A stretch of 6,848 bases of DNA, from the NCBI GenBank assembly GCA_009781125.1, contig WQYS01000127.1:1-6848 (forward strand), given 5' to 3'. The stretch's first letter is position 1. The number at the start of each line of letters is the position of its first letter. The notes beneath the pieces are model-generated. The model saw nothing but the letters and a program-made list of their open reading frames with translations, ran no database searches and was not told the origin of the DNA. Positions 1 to 5,903 of the stretch are shown in pieces. The translations under genes and the position numbers were made by a program. This DNA comes from Acidobacteriaceae bacterium (GTDB taxonomy: Bacteria; Acidobacteriota; Terriglobia; Terriglobales; Acidobacteriaceae).

Positions 1-1231
1 CAGCGCGGGAATTCCCGTGGCGCTCTCCGGCGTGGTTACGCCGACTCCGGCGCTGTCGTTTGCCGTGCGCGAGCGCAAGGCCGCTGGCGGCATCGTGATT
101 ACGTCAAGCCACAATCCCGCTGAGTGGAACGGCGTGAAGTACAAAGGCAGTTACGGCGGCTCGGGCACGCCTGCCATCATGACCTCAATCGAGAGCTACC
201 TTGGTAAGCCGCTGGCAATGGCAGATGTTCCCGCGACTATCGAAGAGGTGGACTTCATTCCCGGCTACGTCGCTGCGCTGGAGAGGCTGGTTGATCTGGC
301 CGCGATCAAGAGGTCCGGCTATAAATTTCTGATCGATGTGATGTATGGAGCGGGCCGTGGCGTAATCGCCGGAATCTTCAAGAAGGCGGGGATTCCGTGC
401 GTCGAAATTCGCGGCGAGATTAACCCTTCGTTTCCGGGGATCAACCCGGAGCCGATTCTGCCTCATATCCGCGCTACACAGCAGGCTGTTGTCGCCGAGA
501 AGTGCGATGCCGCGTTTGTCACCGACGGAGACGCCGACCGCATCGGCGGCGTCGATGAGCACGGCAACGTTGTGGACGCGCACAAGATTCTTTGCCTGGT
601 GATGCGTTGGCTGCTGGAAAAGAAGAAGTGGCCCGGCGAGGTGACGCGCGCCTTCAACACCACCAAGATGGCCGACCGCATAGCAGCCAAGTACGGACGC
701 AAGCTGAACGAGCACGGCATCGGCTTCAAGTACGTCGTGGACTTGATGCTGGAGAAGGAGATTCTGGTCGGCGGCGAGGAGTCGGGCGGGGTCGGACTCA
801 GCCGACATCTGCCCGAGCGCGACGGCCTGCTGAACAGCCTGCTGCTGGCCAACATCATGGCCGACGAGAAGAAGACGCTGGGCGAGCTGGTCGCGGCGTT
901 ACAGAACGAGTTCGGCGAGCACGAGTATGGACGCATCGATATGCACATCGATGACGCGCTGAAGCTCGCGGCCATCGCGCGGGCACGGGCGGGCGTGGCC
1001 GCGCTGGCCGGAATGAAGGTGCTGCGCGTGGAGACGCTCGACGGCATCAAGTTCTTTCTGGAGAACCCCTGCTGCGCCGCGAAGAAGAACGCGGCGGAGA
1101 CCTGGCTGCTGCTGCGCGCCTCGGGGACCGAGCCGCTGCTGCGCGTCTACTGCGAGAGCTGCTCGGCGGAGTCGGTCGAGAGGATATTGAAGGCGGCAGA
1201 GGAGTTCGTGCTGGCAGGTGCGGCGAAGTGA
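1..1231 (+). CDS. Phosphoglucomutase/phosphomannomutase family protein (5' end outside window)
   Basis: An alpha-D-phosphohexomutase that should interconvert hexose 1- and 6-phosphates in the cytoplasm, supplying sugar 1-phosphates for nucleotide-sugar and glycan synthesis. The reading frame is open from base 2 (residues SAGIPVALSG...), so the gene begins upstream of the window and the GTG at 17 is not a real start. All four family signatures are present: the phosphoserine loop TSSHNP (101-118, catalytic Ser codon 107-109), the Mg-binding DGDADR (524-541), the sugar-recognition loop GEESGG (773-790), and the phosphate-binding RASGTEP (1115-1135). In this superfamily GEESGG is more typical of glucose-type mutases than the GEMSGH of PMM/PGM or the GEQSGH of GlmM, so I lean to phosphoglucomutase; that specificity is inference. 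Only the first part of domain 1 is missing. The stop codon lies inside the start of the next gene, suggesting coupled translation. Family assignment is secure; substrate is not. Confidence 0.93.
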   Translation, partial: SAGIPVALSGVVTPTPALSFAVRERKAAGGIVITSSHNPAEWNGVKYKGSYGGSGTPAIMTSIESYLGKPLAMADVPATIEEVDFIPGYVAALERLVDLAAIKRSGYKFLIDVMYGAGRGVIAGIFKKAGIPCVEIRGEINPSFPGINPEPILPHIRATQQAVVAEKCDAAFVTDGDADRIGGVDEHGNVVDAHKILCLVMRWLLEKKKWPGEVTRAFNTTKMADRIAAKYGRKLNEHGIGFKYVVDLMLEKEILVGGEESGGVGLSRHLPERDGLLNSLLLANIMADEKKTLGELVAALQNEFGEHEYGRIDMHIDDALKLAAIARARAGVAALAGMKVLRVETLDGIKFFLENPCCAAKKNAAETWLLLRASGTEPLLRVYCESCSAESVERILKAAEEFVLAGAAK

Positions 1232-1905
1232 GCCTGGTGAGGATCGAGACCAAGATCGAGACCAAGGGGCTGCTCTTCGATATGGACGGCGTGCTGATCA
1301 GCTCCATCGGCTCGGTGGAGCGCAGTTGGAGGAAGTGGGCGGCGATCTACGGCATTCCGAACGCCGAGTCCTACCAGGTTCCGCATGGAATGCGAGCCGT
1401 GGATATCGTCAAGAGCCTCAGACCGGACATCGACCCGATCGAAGGTCTTCGCGTCATCGAAGCGATCGAGGTCGAGGATCTGGATGACGTGAAGGTGCTT
1501 CCGGGAGCTAGGGCCTTGCTCAAAAGCCTTCCTCATGAGCGATGGACCATCGTGACCTCGGCGACCAGACGAATAGCGCTGACACGACTACAGGCAGCAG
1601 GGCTGCCCGCGCCGGAGAAGATCATCAGCGCGGATATGGTCGAGCGCGGCAAGCCGCATCCGGAGCCTTATCTGCGCGGCGCGGAGCTGCTAGGCGCGAA
1701 ACCTGAGGAGTGCGTGGTGGTCGAAGACGCTCCCTCAGGCATAGGCGCGGGGCTTGCGGCTAGGTCCAGAGTGCTCGGCGTGCTGGGGACTCATACGCTC
1801 AAGCAACTGCACAAAGCGGAGTGGGTCGTCCGTTCGCTTGAGGACGTCACGGTAATCGCAAATGCGCATGGCCTAGAACTGCAATTTGAGAACCTCAAGT
1901 CGTAA
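1228..1905 (+). CDS. HAD-superfamily (subclass IA) sugar-phosphatase-like hydrolase
   Basis: A 225-residue cytoplasmic haloacid dehalogenase-type hydrolase, probably removing phosphate from a small phosphorylated sugar or polyol. Motif I is FDMDGV (nucleophile Asp18, acid/base Asp20), motif II is TSAT (Thr110/Ser111), the motif III Lys is in GKPHP (Lys142), and motif IV is EDAPSG (Glu166, Asp167). A helical cap of about 70 residues between motifs I and II places it in subclass IA, near glycerol-3-phosphatase/sugar phosphatase and beta-phosphoglucomutase-like proteins. The GTG start overlaps the mutase stop by 4 nt (GTGA), which favours this start and implies translational coupling; a second in-frame GTG at 1237 is possible. 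Just before motif I the protein carries IETK twice, from a perfect 12-nt tandem duplication at 1242-1265. Being coupled to a sugar-phosphate mutase hints at a related substrate, but no specific one can be named. Confidence 0.9.
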   Translation: MSLVRIETKIETKGLLFDMDGVLISSIGSVERSWRKWAAIYGIPNAESYQVPHGMRAVDIVKSLRPDIDPIEGLRVIEAIEVEDLDDVKVLPGARALLKSLPHERWTIVTSATRRIALTRLQAAGLPAPEKIISADMVERGKPHPEPYLRGAELLGAKPEECVVVEDAPSGIGAGLAARSRVLGVLGTHTLKQLHKAEWVVRSLEDVTVIANAHGLELQFENLKS

Positions 1906-1913
1906 CGGCCATA

Positions 1914-2105
1914 AAAGACCGGGTGCCCCATCCTGAGGTCGCCGCGGCGACCGAAGGGTGGGAATGTAAAAGACCCAACTCACCACTGTTTCAAAGATGA
2001 AAAACACCTGATTGAGCATCCTGCATTCCCACCCTTCGTCCGCACGAAAGATATGGGATACCCTGTGACTGACTTGACGGACGAAGGATGGGGCACCCGA
2101 TCTTT
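1914..2105. repeat. Composite inverted repeat: two REP-like palindromic modules in opposite orientation
   Basis: This 192-bp element fills the gap between the convergent HAD and kdsB genes. Outer arms 1914-1934 and 2085-2105 are inverted copies of 21 nt with one mismatch (core GGGTGCCCCATCCT). Inner arms 1952-1966 and 2024-2038 are perfect 15-nt inverted copies (core CGAAGGGTGGGAATG). Each half also folds alone. The left half has CCCATCCT/AGGGTGGG arms around the perfect 16-bp palindrome 1937-1952. The right half pairs 2028-2042 with 2078-2092 (15 bp, one wobble) around a 35-nt loop. So it is a head-to-head pair of one module type with different cores, as in bacterial REP doublets. I associate similar GTGCCCCATCCTTCG-type repeats with Terriglobia genomes, from memory only. 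It may act as a bidirectional terminator; there is no transposase and no good U-tract. Confidence 0.85.
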
Positions 2106-2116
2106 CGCCACCCTGC

Positions 2117-2866
2117 TCACTTGCCTTGCAGAATCGACTCGACAACTATGAGGTCGGCTTCCGTATCGACACCGATGGTGTCGAAGGGAGTCGTCTCCAC
2201 GTAGATGGAAATGCCGTTCTCCAGGAAGCGCAGTTGTTCGAGCCGTTCGGTCTGTTCGAGCGCGCTGGCCGGTAGATGTGGGAAACGCTCAATCGCGGAC
2301 TTGCGATAGGCGTAGAGGCCGATGTGTTTCCAATACTGCGCCGGGCCTCCGTCGCGGTTATATGGGATGGTCGCGCGAGAGAAGTAGAGCGCGCGGCCTT
2401 CGGCGTCCGCGACCACCTTCACGGCGTTCGGATTGGCGATGTTCTCCGCTGTACAGGCTACGCGCAGCGTCGAAACCTCCACTTGAGGTCGTGCGAACGG
2501 CTCCAGCAGAGCGGTCAGGTGCCCGGGCTTCAGCAGCGGCTCGTCACCCTGGATGTTGACGTAGATATCGGCGTCGACGCGCTGAGCGACGGCGTGAACG
2601 CGGTCGGTTCCGCTGGCGAGGTTGGGTGAGGTAAGCAGGCAAGGCCAGCCGTTCTCGCGGCAGAGGGCCTCGATCTCGGTGGAGTCGGTGGCCACGACGA
2701 GATCGTCCAGTTGCGGACAGGCCCGGGCGGCCTCGTAGACCCAGGCCAGCATGGGGCGTCCTGCAATGGGGCGCAGAATCTTTCGTGGCAGCCGCGTCGA
2801 GGCCAGCCGCGCGGGGATGACTCCGAGCACGCCTGGCTTTCCGTTCGCATTGGAATCAAGTATCAT
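2117..2866 (-). CDS. kdsB: 3-deoxy-manno-octulosonate cytidylyltransferase (CMP-Kdo synthetase)
   Basis: Activates Kdo with CTP to give CMP-Kdo and pyrophosphate in the cytoplasm; CMP-Kdo is the donor for Kdo transfer to lipid A. The 249-residue length fits the family (about 245-255). The nucleotide-binding start IPARLASTRLPRK (17-29) is followed by VATDS (58-62), SGTDR (85-89), the metal-binding QGDEP (106-110), ALYFSRATIP (159-168), GLYAYR (183-188), ERLEQLR (207-213) and GVDTEADL (232-239), in family order. The ATG at 2866 gives about 12 residues before the core, slightly more than usual. A GTG start at codon 13 (2828-2830) behind a GGAAAG-like site is an alternative. The gene stands alone on the minus strand: other Kdo genes (kdsA, kdsC, kdsD, waaA) are not in view. 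It converges on the HAD gene across the palindromic repeat and diverges from the tRNA gene, with 72 nt of shared upstream DNA. Confidence 0.97.
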   Translation of the reverse strand: MILDSNANGKPGVLGVIPARLASTRLPRKILRPIAGRPMLAWVYEAARACPQLDDLVVATDSTEIEALCRENGWPCLLTSPNLASGTDRVHAVAQRVDADIYVNIQGDEPLLKPGHLTALLEPFARPQVEVSTLRVACTAENIANPNAVKVVADAEGRALYFSRATIPYNRDGGPAQYWKHIGLYAYRKSAIERFPHLPASALEQTERLEQLRFLENGISIYVETTPFDTIGVDTEADLIVVESILQGK

Positions 2867-2938
2867 AGAGCCTGTCTGTAACGATCCATCCTACGCCTAA
2901 GTGCTTGTCTTTTATGGTATAGGTTTCGGGTGTCTTCT
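2867..2938. promoter_or_regulatory. Divergent upstream region of kdsB and the tRNA gene; no firm promoter boxes
   Basis: These 72 bp must hold the promoters of both kdsB (leftward) and the tRNA (rightward). An AT-rich core, TTTTATGGTATAGG (2910-2923), offers TATAGG at 2918-2923 as a rightward -10 about 15 bp before the tRNA. No convincing -35 lies 16-18 bp upstream. On the other strand the same core reads CCTATACCATAAAA and could serve kdsB. These are weak visual matches only. Confidence 0.3.
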
Positions 2939-3015
2939 GGCGGTGTAGCTCAGATGGTTAGAGCGACGGACTCATAACCCGTAGGTCGGCAGTTCGATTC
3001 TGCCCGCCGCCACCA
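2939..3015 (+). tRNA. tRNA with CAT anticodon, probably elongator tRNA-Met, CCA encoded
   Basis: A 77-nt cloverleaf. The acceptor stem GGCGGTG (2939-2945) pairs with CGCCGCC (3005-3011), with one G-U pair. The D arm is GCTC/GAGC (2948-2951, 2961-2964) around an AGATGGTTA loop. The anticodon loop CTCATAA is flanked by ACGGA and CCCGT. The variable loop is AGGTC. The T arm is GGCAG/CTGCC around TTCGATT (2988-3004). Discriminator A3012 and an encoded CCA (3013-3015) follow. The paired first base (G1-C72) and the absence of three G-C pairs flanking the anticodon loop argue against initiator tRNA. The 5' half resembles elongator Met tRNAs of other bacteria. A CAT anticodon can also belong to tRNA-Ile2, whose C34 is modified to lysidine; Met is more likely. 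The innermost anticodon-stem pair (31-39) is an A-C mismatch. Confidence 0.95.
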
Positions 3016-3066
3016 AATTCCTTCCTGCTCCCGCTTTTGCCCGCGACTCAAGTATCATTTTGCATA

Positions 3067-3087
3067 TGGGAACCGTCTAACTTCCCA
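3067..3087 (+). promoter_or_regulatory. Hairpin immediately before the upstream ATG of the S41 gene
   Basis: TGGGAA (3067-3072) and TTCCCA (3082-3087) are perfect 6-bp inverted arms with a 9-nt loop, ending one base before the ATG at 3089. The only purine-rich, Shine-Dalgarno-like stretch before that ATG (GGGAA) sits in the stem, so initiation at 3089 would be occluded if the hairpin forms. It may be a chance palindrome; it mainly matters for choosing the start of the next gene. Confidence 0.35.
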
Positions 3088-3121
3088 GATGATCGGTCTC
3101 GCCCGGAGATGGTTTCAACCT

Positions 3122-4378
3122 ATGCCTAAGTCTTTGAAGATCTTCCTGCTTGCAGTCTCGTCGGTTCTGGTGTTTGTTGTTTTGCTGGGCCCCCGCTTCA
3201 GCGGCGTCAGCGCGGCCACGGAGCCGCAGCAGCAGCAGGATGGCGCCTATCGCCAGATCAACGTCTACAGCGAGGTGCTGCGGCACGTGCAGACCGATTA
3301 CGTCGTGGACCCCAACATCCCCGACGTGACCAGCGGCGCGCTGCGCGGGCTGCTGGAGTCGCTCGACGCCGATTCCAGCTATCTGTCGGCGGACGACTAC
3401 AAGGCCTACAAAGCCGACAAGGGCGGAAAGGCCCAGGTCGGAATCAACATCTCGAAGCGGTACGGCTATGCCATCGTGGTTTCGACCGTTCCCGGCAGTC
3501 CGGCTGACCGCGCCGGCTTGAACAACAGTGACATCATCGAGGCCATTGACGGCCACGATACGCGCGACATCTCGCTGGCCATGATCCGCATGATGCTGGA
3601 AGGCGACTCGGGCAGCGAGCTGATGCTGGCCGTGATCCGTCCGCGCAGACCCGCTCCGGACAAGATCATCCTGAACCGCACGGTGGCGCAGATTCCGGCT
3701 GTGACCGAGACCATGTATGAGAACTCCAGCATTCTGTACCTGAAGCCGCTGGTGCTCGACCGCGAGCACGTGCAGCAGGTGGAATCGAAGCTGAAAGCCA
3801 TGAACAAGGCCGGCAACAAGAAGATTCTGCTCGACCTGCGCGATACGGCTGCTGGCGACATGAACGAGGCCATACGGCTGGCGAACCTCTTCCTCAAGTC
3901 TGGCACCATCGCTATGCTCGAAGGCCAGAAGGTGCCACGGCAGACCTTTACGGCGGAACCGTCCAAAGCCATCAACGCGACCGCTCCCATGACCGTGCTG
4001 GTCAATCGCGGAACGGCAGGGCCGGGCGAGCTGGTTGCCGCCGCGCTCCAGGACAATCATCGCGCTAATCTGGTCGGCGAAAAGACCTTCGGCGAAGGAT
4101 CGCAGCAGAAGACATTTGAACTGGAGGACGGCGCGGCACTGATTCTGTCGGTGGCCAAGTACGAGTCGCCCTCGGGAAAGAAGCTCCAGGACGAAGGCGT
4201 GACGCCGGAGGTCATCGTAGCCTCCTCCTCAAGCTCTGACGATGACGGCGTGGATGAAGATATGGATGATTCCATCTCGCCGGATTCGCAACCGGCAGCG
4301 CCTGCTCCCAAGCCCGCCGTGACCGTGGACGATCAGTTGAACAAAGCGCTCGGTCTGCTGAAGAGCAAAACCTCGTAG
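3122..4378 (+). CDS. Membrane-anchored PDZ/S41 (C-terminal-processing) protease-like protein, predicted catalytically inactive
   Basis: S41 tail-specific proteases cut C-termini of envelope proteins with a Ser/Lys dyad. Numbering from the ATG at 3122 (418 aa): an uncleaved signal or anchor (about 3-23); a helical N-terminal domain with LRGLLESLDADSSYL (74-88); a PDZ domain (about 103-175, VGINIS...PGSPADRAGL); and the S41 core (about 202-365, including LLDLRD, TVLVNRG, ALQDNHRA and ALILSVAKYESPSGK). A Ser/Asp-rich linker (about 368-385), a Pro/Ala stretch and a helix DDQLNKALGLLK (403-414) follow. The catalytic motif SASASE is TAGPGE, and TFGKG is TFGEG, so Ser is replaced by Gly300 (4019-4021) and Lys by Glu325 (4094-4096), at the canonical 25-residue spacing. 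I prefer ATG 3122 because it gives a normal MPKSLK signal start with GGAG upstream; ATG 3089 adds 11 residues and lacks a free Shine-Dalgarno. It is probably a scaffold or substrate-binding protein on the outer face of the inner membrane. Confidence 0.9.
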   Translation: MPKSLKIFLLAVSSVLVFVVLLGPRFSGVSAATEPQQQQDGAYRQINVYSEVLRHVQTDYVVDPNIPDVTSGALRGLLESLDADSSYLSADDYKAYKADKGGKAQVGINISKRYGYAIVVSTVPGSPADRAGLNNSDIIEAIDGHDTRDISLAMIRMMLEGDSGSELMLAVIRPRRPAPDKIILNRTVAQIPAVTETMYENSSILYLKPLVLDREHVQQVESKLKAMNKAGNKKILLDLRDTAAGDMNEAIRLANLFLKSGTIAMLEGQKVPRQTFTAEPSKAINATAPMTVLVNRGTAGPGELVAAALQDNHRANLVGEKTFGEGSQQKTFELEDGAALILSVAKYESPSGKKLQDEGVTPEVIVASSSSSDDDGVDEDMDDSISPDSQPAAPAPKPAVTVDDQLNKALGLLKSKTS

Positions 4379-4411
4379 GAACTGTCAAAAACAGATGAAT
4401 CCGAGTGCCCT

Positions 4412-4436
4412 GTATCTGGTGTTTTTTGCCAGATGC
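4412..4436 (+). terminator. Hairpin downstream of the S41 gene (weak terminator candidate)
   Basis: GTATCTGG (4412-4419) pairs with CCAGATGC (4429-4436) through eight pairs, one a wobble, around a T-rich loop TGTTTTTTG, 34 nt after the S41 stop. The run of T lies in the loop, not after the stem, so it is not a textbook intrinsic terminator. It is the only sizeable stem between the two genes. Confidence 0.3.
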
Positions 4437-4457
4437 GGGGCGCCCAGTGTTTGCCAC

Positions 4458-4486
4458 TTCCCCGCACAACCACAATCAACTATATT
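4458..4486 (+). promoter_or_regulatory. Possible promoter of the glycosidase gene
   Basis: TATATT at 4481-4486 is a good -10 match about 50 bp before the ATG at 4535. The hexamer 17 bp upstream (TTCCCC, 4458-4463) is a poor -35, and the better TTGCCA (4451-4456) is 24 bp away, so the call rests on the -10 and on the 156-bp gap after the previous gene. Confidence 0.3.
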
Positions 4487-4534
4487 TGCAACATCTACCA
4501 TGCGAACTGGGGACAGGGCAAAGGAATAACAACA

Positions 4535-5875
4535 ATGGATACGTCACGCCGTGATTTCATGAAGACCTCGTTAATTACACTCTCCGGTGCTGCCGTGGCC
4601 TCGGCGATGCCGCAGGCCGTGGCCGCCGCGCCAGAGCCACCCGCGCCGCTCCGTTTCGGCGTGAACTACGTGCCGCGCAAGAACTGGATGTACAACTGGC
4701 AGGATTGGGATGCGCAGCCGGTAACTGAGGATTTTCTGGCCATCCGCGACCTCGGTTTCGATCATGTCCGCGCCCACTGTCTGTGGCCGCTGTTTCAGCC
4801 CGGCCCCAACTATGTCAGCCAGCGCTGCCTCGATCACGCGCACTCCATGCTGGAGTGCGCCGACCGCGCCGGTCTCGACGTGGAACTGAGCGTGCTGACC
4901 GGGTGGATGAGCGGCATGGCCTTCCTTCCCGCCTGGATCGCGCCCACCGCGTATCCGCCCAAGGACGACAACGTCTTTGTCAGCGCCAGAATCATCGAAT
5001 CGGAGAAGCTGCTGTTCTCGCGGCTGGCCGAGACCATCGGCTCGCATCGGCGGTTCCTCGGCTTCGACTTAGCCAACGAGATCGGCTCTTTGATCGGCTA
5101 TGGCCATTCCGTCAACGCCACGCAGGCTGATGCCTGGTGCGAGGAGTTGTTCCGGCATCTTAACGCCATCGCTCCCGGAAAGTTCCACGTGAACGGATAC
5201 GATAACGCTCCATGGTTTTCCGACAATGCCTTTACCCGCAAGACCATGGCCACGCACGGCTCGGCGTCGATCGTGCATCCTTATCCGTTCTTCGACGGCT
5301 CTCTGGAGCGGTATGGGCACTCGGGCGTGGGCACGCTGCATCTGGTGGATTACTGCGCGGAGCTGGCCTTCGCCTATCACACCGACCCCAAGCGCCGCGT
5401 ATGGGTTCAGGAGACAGGCACCTCGTCCGAGTGGATGCCTGAGTCGTACATGCCCGAGTATGCGCGGCAGCTCATGGAGAACGCAGCCGGTACCGGCAAG
5501 TTGTGGGGAATCACCTGGTGGTGTTCGCACGATATCGATCCGGCGATGAAAGGCTTCGCCAGCGTTGAATACTCGCTGGGCATGCTTGACCGGCAGAACC
5601 GTCCGAAACCGCTGGGAAAGGCCGTCGCCAAGGCAGCCGAGGAGCTTCGCCGCCAGAGATTCTCCAGCGCCAGCCGCCGCACGGCGATCGTGATCCCGGA
5701 TACTGGTCTTTCGCCCAATAGGAATGACTGGAGCTACGCGACGCCGTTTATGAATCTGATTCAGCGCGGCCAGCCGCCCTGCATTGTGCTCGAAAGCCGG
5801 GCCAAGGACGAGGATTACCTGCGCGCGCGCGGCATCGCGGAACTCATTCCGTTTGCCGACGCCGCCAAGGTTTAG
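4535..5875 (+). CDS. Tat-exported glycoside hydrolase, clan GH-A (GH5-like / cellulase-family)
   Basis: A secreted 446-residue glycosidase of the (beta/alpha)8-barrel clan GH-A; the polysaccharide or oligosaccharide substrate cannot be named. The start at 4535 is chosen over the upstream ATG at 4433 because AAAGGA (4520-4525) lies 9 nt before it and the protein then begins with a twin-arginine signal, SRRDFMK (4-10), a hydrophobic stretch to about 24, and a probable cleavage near AVAAA (28-32). The barrel begins LRFGVNYVPRKNW (39-51). The acid/base is Glu182 in the NE motif FDLANEIG (177-184). The nucleophile is Glu293 in VWVQETG (289-295). WWCSHDID (328-335) is the beta-8 substrate-wall strand. 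After the barrel, about 65 residues (from TAIVIPDTG, 383-391, to ADAAKV) form a small extension. Tat export implies that it folds in the cytoplasm. It appears to be a single-gene unit with no transporter or sugar regulator beside it. Confidence 0.88.
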   Translation: MDTSRRDFMKTSLITLSGAAVASAMPQAVAAAPEPPAPLRFGVNYVPRKNWMYNWQDWDAQPVTEDFLAIRDLGFDHVRAHCLWPLFQPGPNYVSQRCLDHAHSMLECADRAGLDVELSVLTGWMSGMAFLPAWIAPTAYPPKDDNVFVSARIIESEKLLFSRLAETIGSHRRFLGFDLANEIGSLIGYGHSVNATQADAWCEELFRHLNAIAPGKFHVNGYDNAPWFSDNAFTRKTMATHGSASIVHPYPFFDGSLERYGHSGVGTLHLVDYCAELAFAYHTDPKRRVWVQETGTSSEWMPESYMPEYARQLMENAAGTGKLWGITWWCSHDIDPAMKGFASVEYSLGMLDRQNRPKPLGKAVAKAAEELRRQRFSSASRRTAIVIPDTGLSPNRNDWSYATPFMNLIQRGQPPCIVLESRAKDEDYLRARGIAELIPFADAAKV

Positions 5876-5878
5876 AGC

Positions 5879-5895
5879 ACCTCCCTTTTAGAGGT
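5879..5895 (+). terminator. Small hairpin just after the glycosidase stop (weak terminator candidate)
   Basis: ACCTC (5879-5883) and GAGGT (5891-5895) form a 5-bp stem around CCTTTTA, 3 nt after the stop codon. No T-run follows, so termination here is doubtful; the larger inverted repeat that begins at 5904 may do this job. Confidence 0.25.
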
Positions 5896-5903
5896 ATCCA
5901 CTC

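Noticed and set aside
1228..1905. HAD protein as KdsC (Kdo-8-phosphate phosphatase), given kdsB nearby
   Set aside because: KdsC is a shorter, capless C0-type HAD protein. This one has a cap of about 70 residues between motifs I and II and a subclass-IA EDAPSG motif, and it is convergent to kdsB, not in an operon with it.
1873..2145. 90-codon minus-strand ORF between the HAD and kdsB genes
   Set aside because: It lies almost wholly inside the palindromic repeat, overlaps both flanking genes, has no family signature, and has the kind of sequence such repeats produce by chance.
2939..3015. tRNA as initiator tRNA-fMet
   Set aside because: The first base pair is a normal G-C, the anticodon stem lacks three consecutive G-C pairs at the loop, and the D arm is of elongator type.
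3077..4060. 327-codon minus-strand ORF opposite the S41 gene
   Set aside because: The plus frame encodes ordered PDZ and S41 domains. The minus product is rich in His, Arg, Gln and Val as expected for an antisense shadow, and has no motif.
4433..4534. N-terminal extension of the glycosidase from the ATG at 4433
   Set aside because: It would place 34 unrelated residues before a textbook Tat signal, begins inside the hairpin after the S41 gene, and ignores the good AAAGGA site before 4535.
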